DNA of 64,000 bases from positions 64,945 to 128,944 of the forward strand of contig NZ_FOGC01000003.1 in assembly GCF_900111105.1 (NCBI RefSeq), read 5' to 3'. Below the pieces are notes generated by a model that saw only the letters and a program-made list of their open reading frames with translations, was not told the origin of the DNA and did not search any database. The position numbers and the translations under genes were made by a program. The stretch comes from Rosenbergiella nectarea. Its GTDB lineage: Bacteria > Pseudomonadota > Gammaproteobacteria > Enterobacterales > Enterobacteriaceae. Below are positions 42,723 through 53,445 of this stretch, in pieces (positions within the stretch are counted from its first letter, which is position 1; each line of letters opens with the position of its first letter).

Positions 42723-43523
42723 GTGAACAACGTAAGACATAGCGTATCGACGCCGCTATTTGAGCTACGCGGTGCAGCGGTACAGATTGCGGGGCGACAA
42801 ATTTTACAGCCTGTTACTCATACCTTCAGTCCCGGCCGTGTAACAGGGCTAATTGGCCACAATGGTTCGGGTAAGTCGACACTACTCAATTTACTCAGCC
42901 GTCAAAATGCTCGTCACACCGGTGACATTCTCTGGCAGGAGCGACCTGTTGCGGACTGGCCATCGCGCGAATTTGCTCGTCATGTCGCGTATTTACCGCA
43001 GCAATTACCGCCAGCTGAAGGGTTGACGGTAAAAGAATTAGTGACCTTAGGCCGCTATGCTTGGCACGGTGCGTTAAAGCGGGTAAGTGCCGAAGACGTG
43101 GCATCGGTCGAGGAGGCAATCCGGAGTGTCGATTTGGACTGGGCGAGTGAGCACCTTGTCGAGCAACTCTCCGGGGGGGAACGGCAGCGTGCCTGGCTTG
43201 CTATGTGCGTGGTACAAGCGAGTCACTGCCTATTGTTGGATGAGCCGACCTCAGCGCTAGACATTGCTCATCAAAAAGAGGTATTACAGGTTATTCATGA
43301 CCTTTCTCGCCACCGCAGTCTTACCGTGATCATGGTGCTGCACGATATTAATATGGCTGCACGGTTCTGTGACGAGTTCGTTGCCCTAAGACAAGGGCAA
43401 ACTGTGTTCAAAGGCGATGCTCAAGCCTTAATGACGGCTGAACAACTCTCAGCGATTTATCATGTCCCGATGGGGGTCACCCATCCTGACCCCAGGTTAC
43501 CGCCTATTAGCTATGTCAAATAA
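42723..43523 (+). CDS. fhuC: Ferric-hydroxamate ABC transporter ATPase FhuC
   Basis: 266 residues from a GTG at 42723 with GGAAAG 4 bases ahead; a TTG at 42684 is in frame but inside fhuF. Walker A is GHNGSGKSTLL, the Q-loop LPQQLPPAEGLTVKELV, the signature LSGGERQRAW, Walker B CLLLDEPTSALD and the H-loop VLHDINMAARFC, all very close to E. coli FhuC. It powers import through FhuB. Overlaps fhuD by 11 bp. Confidence 0.9.
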   Translation: MNNVRHSVSTPLFELRGAAVQIAGRQILQPVTHTFSPGRVTGLIGHNGSGKSTLLNLLSRQNARHTGDILWQERPVADWPSREFARHVAYLPQQLPPAEGLTVKELVTLGRYAWHGALKRVSAEDVASVEEAIRSVDLDWASEHLVEQLSGGERQRAWLAMCVVQASHCLLLDEPTSALDIAHQKEVLQVIHDLSRHRSLTVIMVLHDINMAARFCDEFVALRQGQTVFKGDAQALMTAEQLSAIYHVPMGVTHPDPRLPPISYVK

Positions 43524-44415
43524 CCGAACTCTCTTCACGCGGCGGCGTTTACTGCAATACGGTCTCGGCGTTGGTGTAGCCTCGATCCTTTCCCCATCGC
43601 TACGTGCGGCGGCCCCGCCGCAACCTCGTATCGCCGCGTTAGATTGGACGGCTGTCGAACTCATCGACGCAGTGGGATTACAGCCGTTTGCCGTCAGTGA
43701 TATCCCTAGCTATCGGCAGTGGGTTGTGACACCGTCACTTACTGTTACGACGGTAGAATTAGGTCTGCGTAATGAGCCTAATCTGGAACTTTTAGCTCAA
43801 CTACGCCCTGATATCATCATCTTGCCGCACTACTCCCCCTTACCGGAAGCCACGCTGCAACAATTTGGTGAGGTCATCCGTTATCCCTTTACCCTGCCCG
43901 GTAAAAGAATCCTTACTGTAGCGCGTGACAACTTGCAACAGCTAGGACGCCACCTTGGTCGCGAAGCGTTCGCGCAACGCACCTTGACGCATTGGCAGGA
44001 GAATATGACAGCCGCCCGCCAATTGCTGGCTCCATGGCGGGGTAAGCGTATTTTATTGTATAGCTTCTTGAGTCCACGCCAAGTCTTAGTGATGTCTCCG
44101 AGTAGCCTATTTGGTGAAGTGTTGGCCTATTTAGGGCTGCAGTGTGCGTGGCAAGGTAGCGCGAATATGTGGGGGAGCGCTGTGATCGGGGTTGAACAAC
44201 TCTATCCCGTCGACACGGATATCGCGATTGAATTTATGCATGGTGAGCGCGGGGCTACGCGTGCTGTGCCGCAATCGGGCCTATGGCAAAAAATGCCCTT
44301 TATGCAACAGCATAACCACTATCAGGTTGAGGGAGCATGGATGTACGGCGGTCTTCATGCGGCATTACATTTTACTGAGCAACTTATTCATTTATCAGGA
44401 CAATGGCATGACTAA
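43513..44415 (+). CDS. fhuD: Ferric-hydroxamate binding protein FhuD
   Basis: 300 residues from the ATG at 43513 (the frame opens 17 codons earlier inside fhuC). A Tat-type signal TRRRLLQYG precedes a cleavable region ending near LRAAA. The class-III binding-protein fold shows RIAALDWTAVELIDAVG, LGLRNEPNLELLAQLRPDII, SPSSLFGEVLAYLG, AWQGSANMWGSAVIGVEQL and LWQKMPF, as in E. coli FhuD. It delivers ferric hydroxamates to FhuBC in the periplasm. Overlaps fhuB by 8 bp. Confidence 0.9.
   Translation: MSNNRTLFTRRRLLQYGLGVGVASILSPSLRAAAPPQPRIAALDWTAVELIDAVGLQPFAVSDIPSYRQWVVTPSLTVTTVELGLRNEPNLELLAQLRPDIIILPHYSPLPEATLQQFGEVIRYPFTLPGKRILTVARDNLQQLGRHLGREAFAQRTLTHWQENMTAARQLLAPWRGKRILLYSFLSPRQVLVMSPSSLFGEVLAYLGLQCAWQGSANMWGSAVIGVEQLYPVDTDIAIEFMHGERGATRAVPQSGLWQKMPFMQQHNHYQVEGAWMYGGLHAALHFTEQLIHLSGQWHD
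43736..43748. other. matS site
   Basis: GTGACACCGTCAC is a perfect match to GTGACRNYGTCAC, inside fhuD. Confidence 0.75.
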
Positions 44416-46333
44416 ACTTCGAGCGGGGCTTGCGTTCACCCTGCTACCTTTATTTACCGCCCTGATGATTGGATGGAATATCCAACATTTATTCTCGAGT
44501 ACCGCCACACAACCGGGCATGGCCGCACTGCTTTGGTCACAGAGCTATTTGCCACGAATAATCGTTGCGGCATTGGCTGGCGCGGCATTAGGGCTTTGTG
44601 GGATGTTAGCGCAGCTGGTGTTAAAAAATCCTCTTGCAGAGCCTGCGACGCTGGGTATCGCTTCCGGTGCCCAGCTGGGCACAACCCTAGCATTATTTGC
44701 CGGGGTTTCCCCCTGGATCACTCAAAGCTTCGCGCTGGCGGGTGGCTTTATCACCACAGCAATCATCTATGCCTTAAGCCGCCACCGCGGGATGTCGCCA
44801 TTGACTCTGCTATTAACAGGGATGGTTGTGGGGCTTTTCTGTTCTGTATTACAAAATGGGCTGGTGTTATTCCATCACGAACAGATGCAATCACTGTTTA
44901 TCTGGAACAGCGGCAATTTAGCGCAGAACGACTGGTCGGTGGTGTCACAATTATGCCCTATTCTGGTGGGCATTACTGTATTGGTATTACTCAGCACACG
45001 TGCCCTCGCCTTACTTAAACTGTCCGACGAGGTGGTCGATAGCTTGGGCGGTAATAGCCGACTGTATCGTTTATTTACCTTAGGCATGATGGCGTTACTG
45101 GCCGCCTGGACAGTGAGCCAAGTCGGATTGATCAGTTTTATCGGTCTATTTGCCCCCCAAATTACCCGTCTGTTCCCGCGCCTATCCTTTAAAAAGAGTA
45201 TGCTGCTGGGGATGGCGTTTGGTGCAGGATTGTTACTATTTTGTGACCAATTAGCCCTTTTCGCAGAGGCCATTAATTGGCAGATCAGCGCCGGAAATCT
45301 CACTGCGATTATGGGTATTCCGGTGATGTTACTGATCATCGTCAAGGCACGTTTCCCTCAGCCGCCAGCCTTAGGCGGTACTGCTTCCAAAGTCCTACTA
45401 TTACCTAAGGCAATTAAGGTCTTACTGATAGTCGCGTTGCTTGGCGTATTCTTCTTGGCGTTTACCCTCACCCATAGTCCGCAAGGCTGGCAGATCAGTG
45501 TCAGCGATCCCTACAATTTGCGCTGGCCAAGAATGGTAATGGCGATAGGCTGTGGAGGACTACTCGCCAGCGCGGGAGTGATCTTACAACGGTTAACCAA
45601 TAACCCACTGGCCAGTCCGGAAGTGTTGGGGATAAACAGCGGTGCTGCCTGTGCAGTCGTGCTATTACTGGTGTTGATGCCTAATGCGAGCGGTCTCTTA
45701 TTATTTTCCGTGGCGGCGCTGGGGGCGATGATAAGCTTAGGGATAATCATCCTGTTTGCCATCAATGCGAGTGATCAGACACCTAAAATTCTGCTCGTCG
45801 GGACTGCGTTAGGGGCCTTCTCTTTAGCGCTGATCACCCTATTTCTAGCCTCTGGTGCGCCGAATAGTGGTGTGATTATCAGCTGGTTATCAGGCTCTAC
45901 TTGGGGAGCCACACCGGAAAAAGCCTTAGCTTCCCTAGTCGCCTTGTTATTAAGCCTACCGATCAGTTTGCTTTTTACACGTTGGTTAACCTTGCTGCCT
46001 TTAGGCAGAACAGTCGCGTCGTCACGCGGTTTATCGTTACGCGGGAGCACCACGCTATTAATTATTTGGTGTGCGACATTGAGCGCTGGGGCAACGCTGT
46101 TACTGGGACCGATGAGCTTTGTCGGGCTATTAGCGCCGCAAATTGCGCGATATTTAGGAATTTATCGTTTCGGCAACGCCCTTTGGATCAGTGTGGTCTG
46201 CGGTGCGCTATTAATGTTAGCAGCCGATTTTATCGGCAGAATGATCATGTGGCCATTTCAAGTTCCTGCTGGCATTGTGGCCGTTATCTTGGGCGCGCCA
46301 GGCTTATTATGGTTACTGTATCGTAAACGCTAA
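44408..46333 (+). CDS. fhuB: Ferric-hydroxamate permease FhuB (double-length)
   Basis: 641 residues from the ATG at 44408 (MTKLRAGLAFTLLPL); the longer open frame to 44192 is antisense-like sequence inside fhuD. It is a tandem fusion of two BtuC/FecCD-type permeases with about 20 membrane segments. Each half repeats LP RIIVAALAGAALGLCGMLAQLVLKNPLAEP-type and LRWPRMVMAIGCGGLLASAGVILQ-type motifs, and GLFAPQI/GLLAPQI coupling loops. Last gene of fhuFCDB, followed by a hairpin shared with oprB. Confidence 0.9.
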   Translation: MTKLRAGLAFTLLPLFTALMIGWNIQHLFSSTATQPGMAALLWSQSYLPRIIVAALAGAALGLCGMLAQLVLKNPLAEPATLGIASGAQLGTTLALFAGVSPWITQSFALAGGFITTAIIYALSRHRGMSPLTLLLTGMVVGLFCSVLQNGLVLFHHEQMQSLFIWNSGNLAQNDWSVVSQLCPILVGITVLVLLSTRALALLKLSDEVVDSLGGNSRLYRLFTLGMMALLAAWTVSQVGLISFIGLFAPQITRLFPRLSFKKSMLLGMAFGAGLLLFCDQLALFAEAINWQISAGNLTAIMGIPVMLLIIVKARFPQPPALGGTASKVLLLPKAIKVLLIVALLGVFFLAFTLTHSPQGWQISVSDPYNLRWPRMVMAIGCGGLLASAGVILQRLTNNPLASPEVLGINSGAACAVVLLLVLMPNASGLLLFSVAALGAMISLGIIILFAINASDQTPKILLVGTALGAFSLALITLFLASGAPNSGVIISWLSGSTWGATPEKALASLVALLLSLPISLLFTRWLTLLPLGRTVASSRGLSLRGSTTLLIIWCATLSAGATLLLGPMSFVGLLAPQIARYLGIYRFGNALWISVVCGALLMLAADFIGRMIMWPFQVPAGIVAVILGAPGLLWLLYRKR

Positions 46334-46343
46334 CGGCAAAAGA

Positions 46344-46367
46344 GCTAGCCCAGTTTGAAGGGCTAGC
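46344..46367. terminator. Hairpin between convergent fhuB and oprB
   Basis: The 8-bp stem GCTAGCCC/GGGCTAGC has an 8-base loop. The AAAA to the left serves as U-tract for the minus-strand gene. Confidence 0.65.
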
Positions 46368-46373
46368 CCACGA

Positions 46374-47723
46374 TTAGAACGTCACAGTGGTCTTAAGACC
46401 CATTACCCACGCATCAGGAGTATCGCTGACCGCTCCTGAGTTATGCCAATATTGCAGGCTTGGCTGCAGTTGAAACCACGGCGTCAGCTGGAAACGATAG
46501 AACAGCTCAGCATTGGTGGCTGAACTCGCTGTGGGCCAGTAGCCTGATAAATTGTTGAGATCAGCTGCGTGTTGTTTCTGTTGTTGATCTCGGTTGGCCC
46601 AACTCCCGACTTTGACATAACTCACCCCCAATCCAACCCAATCGTTGGGTCTTGCATCGAATATTCCACGATAACGAGCGGAGACTGATCCTACGACAGG
46701 CAAACGAATGGTACGCTTATCGCCCAGTCCTAAGCTGGCCGATAGGCTCATACCACGAAGCGGATCGTTAGAATGGCGAGTCACTTGTTGATTGGCGGCT
46801 GCCCACAGATAATAGGAGTTGTGTGTTTTGGCATAGCCATTTGGGTCACTGGCCCCCCAATATTGACTCGTCCCCCGCGCTAAGTGCGTTTGCTCCGCAT
46901 TAGTCCAGCTTAGACCCAATGTGTAGATGCCGGGTAACTGATTGACGCGAGTTCTCCACTCAGCTTCAACAGGAAGTATGACCCCCTTACTGTGCTGCGT
47001 AGAGACACTCCAAGCATGACCGCGACTCGCGGCCTGTGAGTTTTGTTCCATCAGCGCAACCTTTAACGTCAGTTCAGGCGTGGCTTTCCATTCCAGATTT
47101 GTCCCCCAGGTGTGAACATTCCAGTTATTCCAGATCATGGAATAGGCAGATTTACCGCCACACAGTGATAACATTTGAAAATCACACGGAATACCTTGGT
47201 CGAAGACTTGCACTTTATTCATGAGACCTGCGCGCCAGAAGAGATCGCCGCCGAAAAAGCTTCTACCGGCAGTTAACCAGCCCAAACGGGTAATTGATTG
47301 GCCGCCCCAGCTCTCTTGCGCCAAGTCGGTCATGGGTACCGACTTATCTTGCAGGCGTTGCATGGCTAAGTTCTGGTTATGATTACGATTCACGATGTTT
47401 CCTTCAATGACCGCCCCGGGGATCCCGGTTAAGGTTTCGAGATTCTGCGTGAAAGTGAAAGCGAACTGATCGATGTAAGCTGTTTTATGGCGCGAGTCGG
47501 CACCGCCATGTAAATTACTCGCCGTTTGCGATAAATAACCAAGATTGAAATTGAACCCCTCTTGGGTTAATCGGGGCCTCAAACCAAGCATATCACCGAG
47601 TAAACCCTGTTCTGGCGGAGGTTCAAACCCTAATGCTGTCGGGGTAAAGGGAGCAGCGAAGAGTGAGGTTGAGACAGACATACCGGCGACAAATAACCAA
47701 CCGTATAGCGGTTTAGCATCCAT
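46374..47723 (-). CDS. oprB: Carbohydrate-selective porin, OprB family
   Basis: 449 residues with a signal peptide (cleavage near FAAPF). The barrel carries the OprB pattern: LGLRPRLTQEGFNFNLGYLSQTASNLHGG, QFAFTFTQNLETLTGIPGAVIEG, AGRSFFGGDLFWRAGLMN and the terminal LKTTVTF ending in Phe, as outer-membrane barrels do. It allows sugar diffusion (glucose in Pseudomonas). One Cys pair (CDFQMLSLC) may lie in a loop. Divergent from the truncated mdtG. A porin for sugars suits the sugar-oxidising genes in this window. Confidence 0.85.
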   Translation of the reverse strand: MDAKPLYGWLFVAGMSVSTSLFAAPFTPTALGFEPPPEQGLLGDMLGLRPRLTQEGFNFNLGYLSQTASNLHGGADSRHKTAYIDQFAFTFTQNLETLTGIPGAVIEGNIVNRNHNQNLAMQRLQDKSVPMTDLAQESWGGQSITRLGWLTAGRSFFGGDLFWRAGLMNKVQVFDQGIPCDFQMLSLCGGKSAYSMIWNNWNVHTWGTNLEWKATPELTLKVALMEQNSQAASRGHAWSVSTQHSKGVILPVEAEWRTRVNQLPGIYTLGLSWTNAEQTHLARGTSQYWGASDPNGYAKTHNSYYLWAAANQQVTRHSNDPLRGMSLSASLGLGDKRTIRLPVVGSVSARYRGIFDARPNDWVGLGVSYVKVGSWANRDQQQKQHAADLNNLSGYWPTASSATNAELFYRFQLTPWFQLQPSLQYWHNSGAVSDTPDAWVMGLKTTVTF

Positions 47724-47954
47724 GCATTTTCTCCAAGTCCTTCATGGACTCTCTGATATAGAATTCGGGTTATTTCAACCCAGTGAAAGACAACTTTCTT
47801 TTATCGGAATGACCCCGCTATAGCAATAAATAATCACTCTTCTTTTTAGTACTTTTGACAAAGATCACCTTTGGTGAATGCAAAGTTCCCCAAGCTACTA
47901 CACCCTGACTCTTAACTAAGAAATTTTCCGTTTTACTCAGACAATGGCAGCTTA

Positions 47955-48542
47955 ATGAACGCTTGGCAGAAAAATTTAGTCTCACTGTGGCTGGTATGTT
48001 TCATTACTGGGCTCGGTACCAGTCAATTGCTCCCTTTTCTGCCACTCTATATTTCTCAGTTGGGACATTACACAACCGAGCAGCTTACCCTCTGGTCGGG
48101 TGTTGCCTTCAGTATGACGTTTCTGGTTTCAGCGATAGTCTCACCACTACGGGGAAAAATAGCAGATAAACGTGGGCGTAAACTGATGCTAATTCGTGCC
48201 ACGGTCGGGATGGCTATCGCCATCGTCTGCCAGGGGTTGGCGCAATCGGTATGGCAGCTGTGTCTGTTTCGCGGCATCATGGGCTTAGCCTCTGGATATA
48301 TTCCTAACGCAATGGCCTTGATTGCTGGCCAAGCGCCTAAGGGCCGCAGCGGATTTGCATCAAGTATGTTGTCGACGGCGCAGATCAGTGGGTTTCTTTG
48401 CGGTCCACTACTCGGCGCTGTGACCTCATCATTATTTGGGATGGAATGGGTCTATACTTTCTCTGCACTGATAAGATTCGTTAATGTGTTGGTTTTTTTC
48501 CGTATCTTGCAACGGACAGCGATTCCTAAGTCGATCGAGTAA
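47955..48542 (+). pseudogene. mdtG: Truncated MdtG-like MFS transporter
   Basis: 195 codons covering only the N-terminal six membrane segments: WLVCFITGLGTSQLLPFLPLYISQLG, LWSGVAFSMTFLVSAIVSPLRG, ADKRGRKLMLIRA and PNAMALIAGQAP follow E. coli MdtG (408 residues). After KSIE the frame stops, and no C-terminal half is found before mqo. A half transporter is unlikely to work alone, so I treat it as a relic. Confidence 0.75.
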
Positions 48543-48808
48543 GTTCTACCATTTTGCTTAATTTTCGGAGAAAACCGGCTTAGGTACCGATTTCAAATAT
48601 GTCAGTTTATTCAATAAGTTTACAATTTCATGAGTTTTAGGCGTGGATTTCTGTGAGGAAAATAACTCAATAACCCTCCGATAAGTCATGATATTTTTTC
48701 AATATGACTCAGAGCACTTAGAAAATAATGTTTAATTTTTATTAACAATTATGAATAAATTGTTTAAAATCGGTCACACTATTGGTGAGTTTCTTATCAG
48801 GGTTTGTT

Positions 48809-50449
48809 ATGCAACACATTAAAAAGACGGTATTCAGTTTATCGCTGATCGCCGCGTCATTATTCACCCACACGGCACAAGCACGCACCGAAAATACTGA
48901 TGTACTATTGATCGGTGGCGGCATCATGAGCGCATCGCTAGGCACTTGGTTACATGAGCTACAACCAGAATGGAAACAGACCATGGTTGAACGCCTCGAT
49001 GGTGTAGCTGAAGAGTCTTCTAATGGTTGGAATAACGCGGGGACTGGCCACTCTGCTAACATGGAACTTAACTACACGCCTCAGCGTGAAGATGGATCCA
49101 TCAATATTTCGAAAGCGATCGATATTAATGAAGCTTTTATGATTTCCCGGCAGTTTTGGGCGTCTCAGGTACAGTTAGGGACCCTGCAACAACCGCGCAG
49201 CTTTATCAATTCGACGCCGCATATGAGCTTTGTTTGGGGTGAAAAGAACGTCGATTATTTAACGCGTCGCTACGAGGCGTTACAAAAAAGTCCACTATTC
49301 CAAGGCATGAAGTTCTCGACTGACCAACAACAGATCAAGAAGTGGGCACCATTAATTATCGACGGTCGTGATCCTGCTCAGAAAGTCGCGGCAACTTGGA
49401 CACCGCTAGGAACAGACGTTAACTACGGCGAAATTACGCGTCAATTAGTCGGCAATCTTCAAAAGCAACCAGGCTTCACCTTAGAGCTTTCTACGCAAGT
49501 GACCGAGTTTACCCGTCAAGATGATAACTCTTGGCTAGTCACGGTCGAAAACCGTACCACCGGTGAGAAACACAGCATCCATGCAAAATATGTATTCATC
49601 GGTGCAGGCGGCGCGTCACTGAAATTATTACAAAAATCCGGTATTTCAGAAGCAGAGAATTACGGAGGATTCCCTGTCGGAGGGTCATTCTTAGTGACAG
49701 AAAACCCTGCGATCACTGCTCAGCATACTGCCAAAGTATACGGACAAGCCTCTGTGGGTGCACCACCGATGTCGGTCCCACATTTGGATACGCGTTATTT
49801 AGACGGTAAAAAAGTCGTACTGTTTGGACCATTCGCCACTTTCTCGACCAAATACTTGAAAAATGGCTCATTGTTAGATCTGTTTAGTGCGACCACAACC
49901 CATAACGTAATGCCGATGGCGCATGTTGGCGTAGACAACCTCGATTTGGTGAAATACTTAATCGGTCAAGTCATGTTGTCTGATGAAGATCGTTTCAATG
50001 CTTTAAAAGAGTACTTCCCAGAGGCTAAACAGTCTGATTGGAAACTGTGGCAAGCGGGACAACGTGTGCAAATTGTTAAAAAAGATGCTGACAAAGGTGG
50101 CGTCTTGAAACTGGGCACCGAGATTGTGACGGATCAGCAGAAGACGATTGCTGCCTTATTGGGCGCCTCACCGGGTGCGTCAACCGCAGCCCCAATCATG
50201 TTAAATGTGATTGAGAAATTATTCCCACAACAGGTGAAAACACCGCAATGGCAAGCCCGTATCAAACAAGTGGTGCCAAGCTACGGTCAGAAACTGAATA
50301 ACGATCCGGCCTTAGCACAACAAGTCTGGGATCATACTGCTGAAGTGTTACAGTTAACGCCTCCACCTCGTATTCAGATGTCTGCACCGGCGAGTGCTCA
50401 AGCCCCTACCTCGACGACGACTACACCTAATCAGGGTATGGCGCTGTAA
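48809..50449 (+). CDS. mqo: Malate:quinone oxidoreductase
   Basis: 546 residues from the ATG at 48809 (ATCAGGG upstream; nine extra codons are open before it). [23 protein letters not shown] binds FAD, then [23 protein letters not shown], and the C-terminal [24 protein letters not shown], all diagnostic of Mqo (E. coli 548). A membrane-associated FAD enzyme oxidising L-malate to oxaloacetate and reducing quinone. An N-terminal hydrophobic stretch ([11 protein letters not shown]) may anchor it. Single gene with a very strong terminator. Confidence 0.94.
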   Translation: MQHIKKTVFSLSLIAASLFTHTAQARTENTDVLLIGGGIMSASLGTWLHELQPEWKQTMVERLDGVAEESSNGWNNAGTGHSANMELNYTPQREDGSINISKAIDINEAFMISRQFWASQVQLGTLQQPRSFINSTPHMSFVWGEKNVDYLTRRYEALQKSPLFQGMKFSTDQQQIKKWAPLIIDGRDPAQKVAATWTPLGTDVNYGEITRQLVGNLQKQPGFTLELSTQVTEFTRQDDNSWLVTVENRTTGEKHSIHAKYVFIGAGGASLKLLQKSGISEAENYGGFPVGGSFLVTENPAITAQHTAKVYGQASVGAPPMSVPHLDTRYLDGKKVVLFGPFATFSTKYLKNGSLLDLFSATTTHNVMPMAHVGVDNLDLVKYLIGQVMLSDEDRFNALKEYFPEAKQSDWKLWQAGQRVQIVKKDADKGGVLKLGTEIVTDQQKTIAALLGASPGASTAAPIMLNVIEKLFPQQVKTPQWQARIKQVVPSYGQKLNNDPALAQQVWDHTAEVLQLTPPPRIQMSAPASAQAPTSTTTTPNQGMAL

Positions 50450-50454
50450 ACCTC

Positions 50455-50484
50455 AACCCCTTCAATCGGTCGATTGAAGGGGTT
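50455..50484. terminator. Bidirectional terminator after mqo
   Basis: The perfect 14-bp inverted repeat AACCCCTTCAATCG/CGATTGAAGGGGTT has a 2-base centre, between convergent mqo and the MFS gene. Confidence 0.85.
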
Positions 50485-50488
50485 ATCT

Positions 50489-51718
50489 CTACTCGGCAGA
50501 CTGAGTTAATTGTTGACGTTGACGTAAACTCGGGAAAAACTTCATCCATATCGCCACAATAACCAAGGTCCCAACGCCCCCCACTACCGCTGCAGGAACC
50601 GTTCCTAACACACTGGCCAATACACCGGTTTCGAATTCGCCAAACTGATTGGACGTATTGATAAAGATCGAATTGACCGCATTAACTCTGCCCCGCATTG
50701 CATCGGGAGTATCCAGTTGAATCATCGCCCCTCTTATTACCATACTCACCATATCAAAACCGCCAAGCGCGACCAGTGCCAGCAAGGACAACACAATATT
50801 ATGAGAAAGTGCGAAGACTAATGTCGCTACCCCAAAACCGGCCACACAGCCAAACATAATCAAGCCAGTATGGCGAGTGAATACCCGACGGCTGATCCAA
50901 ACCCCGGTTAATAGGGCACCTACCGAAGGCGCAGCCCGCAATGCCCCCAGCCCCCAGGGGCCGGTGTGCAAAATGTCCTGAGCAAAGATAGGTAACAACG
51001 CAGTGACTCCACCGAGTAATACGGCGAAAAGATCTAAAGAGATGACGCCTAAAACATCCTTTCGCTCGAAGATGAAATGCAATCCTGCAAACAGATTTTT
51101 CATTGTCATCGGTAGGCGTGTCAGTGCGACAGGAATATAGCGGACGGTCGCGATCATGACTAATGCAAGAAGATAGCTGAGTGCCGCCACCCCATAAGCC
51201 GCCTCCGGTGAATAGACATACAGTAGACCGCCCACCATTGGACCTGCAATGACCATCGCTTCGCGGAAAACTTGGTTAGTGGCCATTGCCTTGGAGAGCA
51301 GCTCAGCCGGTAACAACGCAGGCAATAGCGAGGTATTGGCCGGTCCTTCTACCGCTTTAGCAATAGAGAACAGCGCCACCAAGGCTAATAACGCTGGGGT
51401 GGATAACCATAACAATAGCGGCAGTGCAATAAGCCCCACCACCGAGAGAAACTCGATGACCTGTCCGGTAACGATCAATGTTTTGCGATTATATTGATCA
51501 GCAAGGTGTCCTGCAGGAAGCGCTAATAACACCGAAGGTAAAAATTACATCAGCCCGATCATCCCCAGCATAAAGGCACTATGGGTGATGGCATAAATTT
51601 GCCAACTGACAGCTAAGGAAACAATTTGGAAACTGAGTGATGAACAGGTTTGTGCAATCAGGTATTGCCGAAAGCCACGGTGACTAAAGGGGGATAATTG
51701 AGACGCTGCGGAATTCAA
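50489..51718 (-). pseudogene. MFS exporter (EntS/MFS_3-like) with an internal stop
   Basis: From a TTG at 51718 (GGAG 8 bases upstream) one frame of 410 codons, the usual MFS length, is interrupted only by TAA at 51547-51545. It reads YLIAQTCSSLSFQIVSLAVSW...MLGMIGLM-stop-FLPSVLLALPAGHLADQYNRK. The family consensus has Gln at the stop, so CAA to TAA explains it. The rest, including DAMRGRVNAVNSIFINTSNQFGEFETG, is intact. A re-start at the Met of MLLALP (51532) would omit the first two helices. Divergent from katA. Confidence 0.8.
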
Positions 51719-51747
51719 GTCTTGGCTCCAAGCTAAGCATGCTGATA

Positions 51748-51824
51748 ATAAGGATGATAAGGATGATAAGGATGATAAGGATGATAAGGATGATAAGGAT
51801 GATAAGGATGATAAGGATGATAAG
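51748..51824. repeat. 9-bp tandem repeat (VNTR), eight copies
   Basis: ATAAGGATG is repeated eight times without error (51748-51819), plus five bases of a ninth copy. It lies in the spacer between the divergent MFS gene and katA, 132 bp before the katA ATG. Perfect identity indicates recent slippage. Copy number would change spacing by multiples of nine. Confidence 0.92.
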
Positions 51825-51955
51825 CATATCACGAACTTTGCTGGGCAAATGAATACCCTTTCTGCCGATTGTCGATAAAAAAAATGTCGCATTAACAGAT
51901 CTTTGTCTACGCTTAAAGTGAGCAATGTAAAAAATAAAAAATCATGAGGACAGTG

Positions 51956-53413
51956 ATGAGCGATCAAAAAAGAAACATAACAACCACCGATGCCGGTATT
52001 CCTGTTGCCAGCGACGAACACTCTTTAACCGTCGGCCCTGATGGCCCGATTGTATTACACGACCATTATCTTATTGAGCAAATGGCGAACTTCAACCGCG
52101 AGCGCATTCCGGAGCGTCAACCCCATGCTAAGGGTAGTGGCGCGTTCGGGCATTTCGAGGTAACCGAAGACGTCAGTCAATACACTAAAGCCGCCCTCTT
52201 CCAACCAGGCGTTAAAACCGATGTATTGATGCGTTTTTCCACGGTAGCGGGCGAACGCGGTAGTCCAGACACCTGGCGTGATCCACGCGGCTTTTCGATC
52301 AAATTTTATACTACCGAAGGTAACTACGATATGGTCGGCAATAATACGCCGGTCTTCTTCGTGCGTGACCCAATGAAATTCCAGCATTTTATCCGATCAC
52401 AAAAGCGTCGTGCCGATAACAATCTGCGTGATAACGATATGCAATGGGACTTCTGGACACTCTCCCCTGAGTCCGCTCACCAAGTCACTTGGTTAATGAG
52501 CGACCGTGGCATTCCTAAGAGCTGGCGTCATATGAACGGATACTCTAGCCATACCTATATGTGGGTGAATGCCGAAGGCGAAAAATTCTGGGTCAAATAC
52601 CACTTTAAAACCGACCAAGGCGTCGAGTGCCTCACGCAGGATGAGGCGGATAAGTTAGCGGGTGCAGACGGTGACTTCCACGTTCGTGATCTCTATAACG
52701 CGATTTCAGAGGGTAATAACCCTAGCTGGACGCTGTATATGCAGATTATGCCGTTCGCCGACGCTGATGACTATCGCTTTAACCCATTCGACTTAACCAA
52801 AGTGTGGCCGCATAAAGATTATCCGCTGATTAAGGTGGGTAAGCTTACCTTAGATCACAACCCAACCGATAATCATGCGCAAATCGAGCAAGCGGCATTC
52901 GAACCGAACAACTTAGTGCCAGGTATCGGTCTAAGTCCTGATAAAATGCTGATGGGTCGTATTTTCGCCTACGCCGACGCACACCGTGCGCGTTTAGGGG
53001 TTAACTATAAGCAGATCCCGGTAAACAGCCCGCGTTGTCCAGTGAATAGCTATAGCAAAGATGGCGCAATGCGTATGCAGCCCGTCAGCGACCCAGTATA
53101 TGCCCCGAATAGTAAGGGGGGACCGGCTGCTGATGGCGAACGTTATCCTACCGACTCTACGTGGTCCGCGCAGGGTGAACAGCTCCGTGCGCCTTATTCG
53201 TTGCATGCCGAAGATGATGATTACGGACAGGCAAACGCACTGGTTAATCAGGTACTGGACGACGCCGGCCGCGATCGCTTAGTGAATAACGTGGCAGGTC
53301 ACCTACTCAATGGTGTGAAAGAGCCAGTGCTCTCCCGTGCCTTCGATTACTGGCGCGCAATTGATCAAACTATTGGCGACCGTATCGCTGAGAAAGTGAA
53401 ATCTTCTCAATAA
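51956..53413 (+). CDS. katA: Monofunctional haem catalase (clade 3, small subunit)
   Basis: 485 residues from the ATG at 51956 (GAGGA 5 bases ahead). The active-site His lies in FDRERIPERxxHAKGxGAxGxFE-type sequence ([23 protein letters not shown]); the Asn in [15 protein letters not shown]; the proximal haem Tyr in [14 protein letters not shown]. It disproportionates hydrogen peroxide. Clade-3 catalases bind NADPH and form tetramers. Ended by a strong terminator. The VNTR upstream may influence its promoter. Confidence 0.93.
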   Translation: MSDQKRNITTTDAGIPVASDEHSLTVGPDGPIVLHDHYLIEQMANFNRERIPERQPHAKGSGAFGHFEVTEDVSQYTKAALFQPGVKTDVLMRFSTVAGERGSPDTWRDPRGFSIKFYTTEGNYDMVGNNTPVFFVRDPMKFQHFIRSQKRRADNNLRDNDMQWDFWTLSPESAHQVTWLMSDRGIPKSWRHMNGYSSHTYMWVNAEGEKFWVKYHFKTDQGVECLTQDEADKLAGADGDFHVRDLYNAISEGNNPSWTLYMQIMPFADADDYRFNPFDLTKVWPHKDYPLIKVGKLTLDHNPTDNHAQIEQAAFEPNNLVPGIGLSPDKMLMGRIFAYADAHRARLGVNYKQIPVNSPRCPVNSYSKDGAMRMQPVSDPVYAPNSKGGPAADGERYPTDSTWSAQGEQLRAPYSLHAEDDDYGQANALVNQVLDDAGRDRLVNNVAGHLLNGVKEPVLSRAFDYWRAIDQTIGDRIAEKVKSSQ

Positions 53414-53418
53414 TAATG

Positions 53419-53445
53419 ATAAAGCCCCGCACCGCGGGGCTTTAT
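53419..53445 (+). terminator. katA terminator
   Basis: ATAAAGCCCCGC/GCGGGGCTTTAT, a 12-bp stem with an ACC loop, 5 bp past the katA stop. Confidence 0.9.

Noticed and set aside
44192-44407. 72-codon N-terminal extension of fhuB
   Set aside because: It lies in an alternative frame of fhuD; the permease begins at MTKLRAG with the first membrane helix.
51748-51824. CRISPR array
   Set aside because: The units are 9 bp, directly abutting, with no spacers; likewise the 78-bp repeats at 54175 are contiguous coding repeats.
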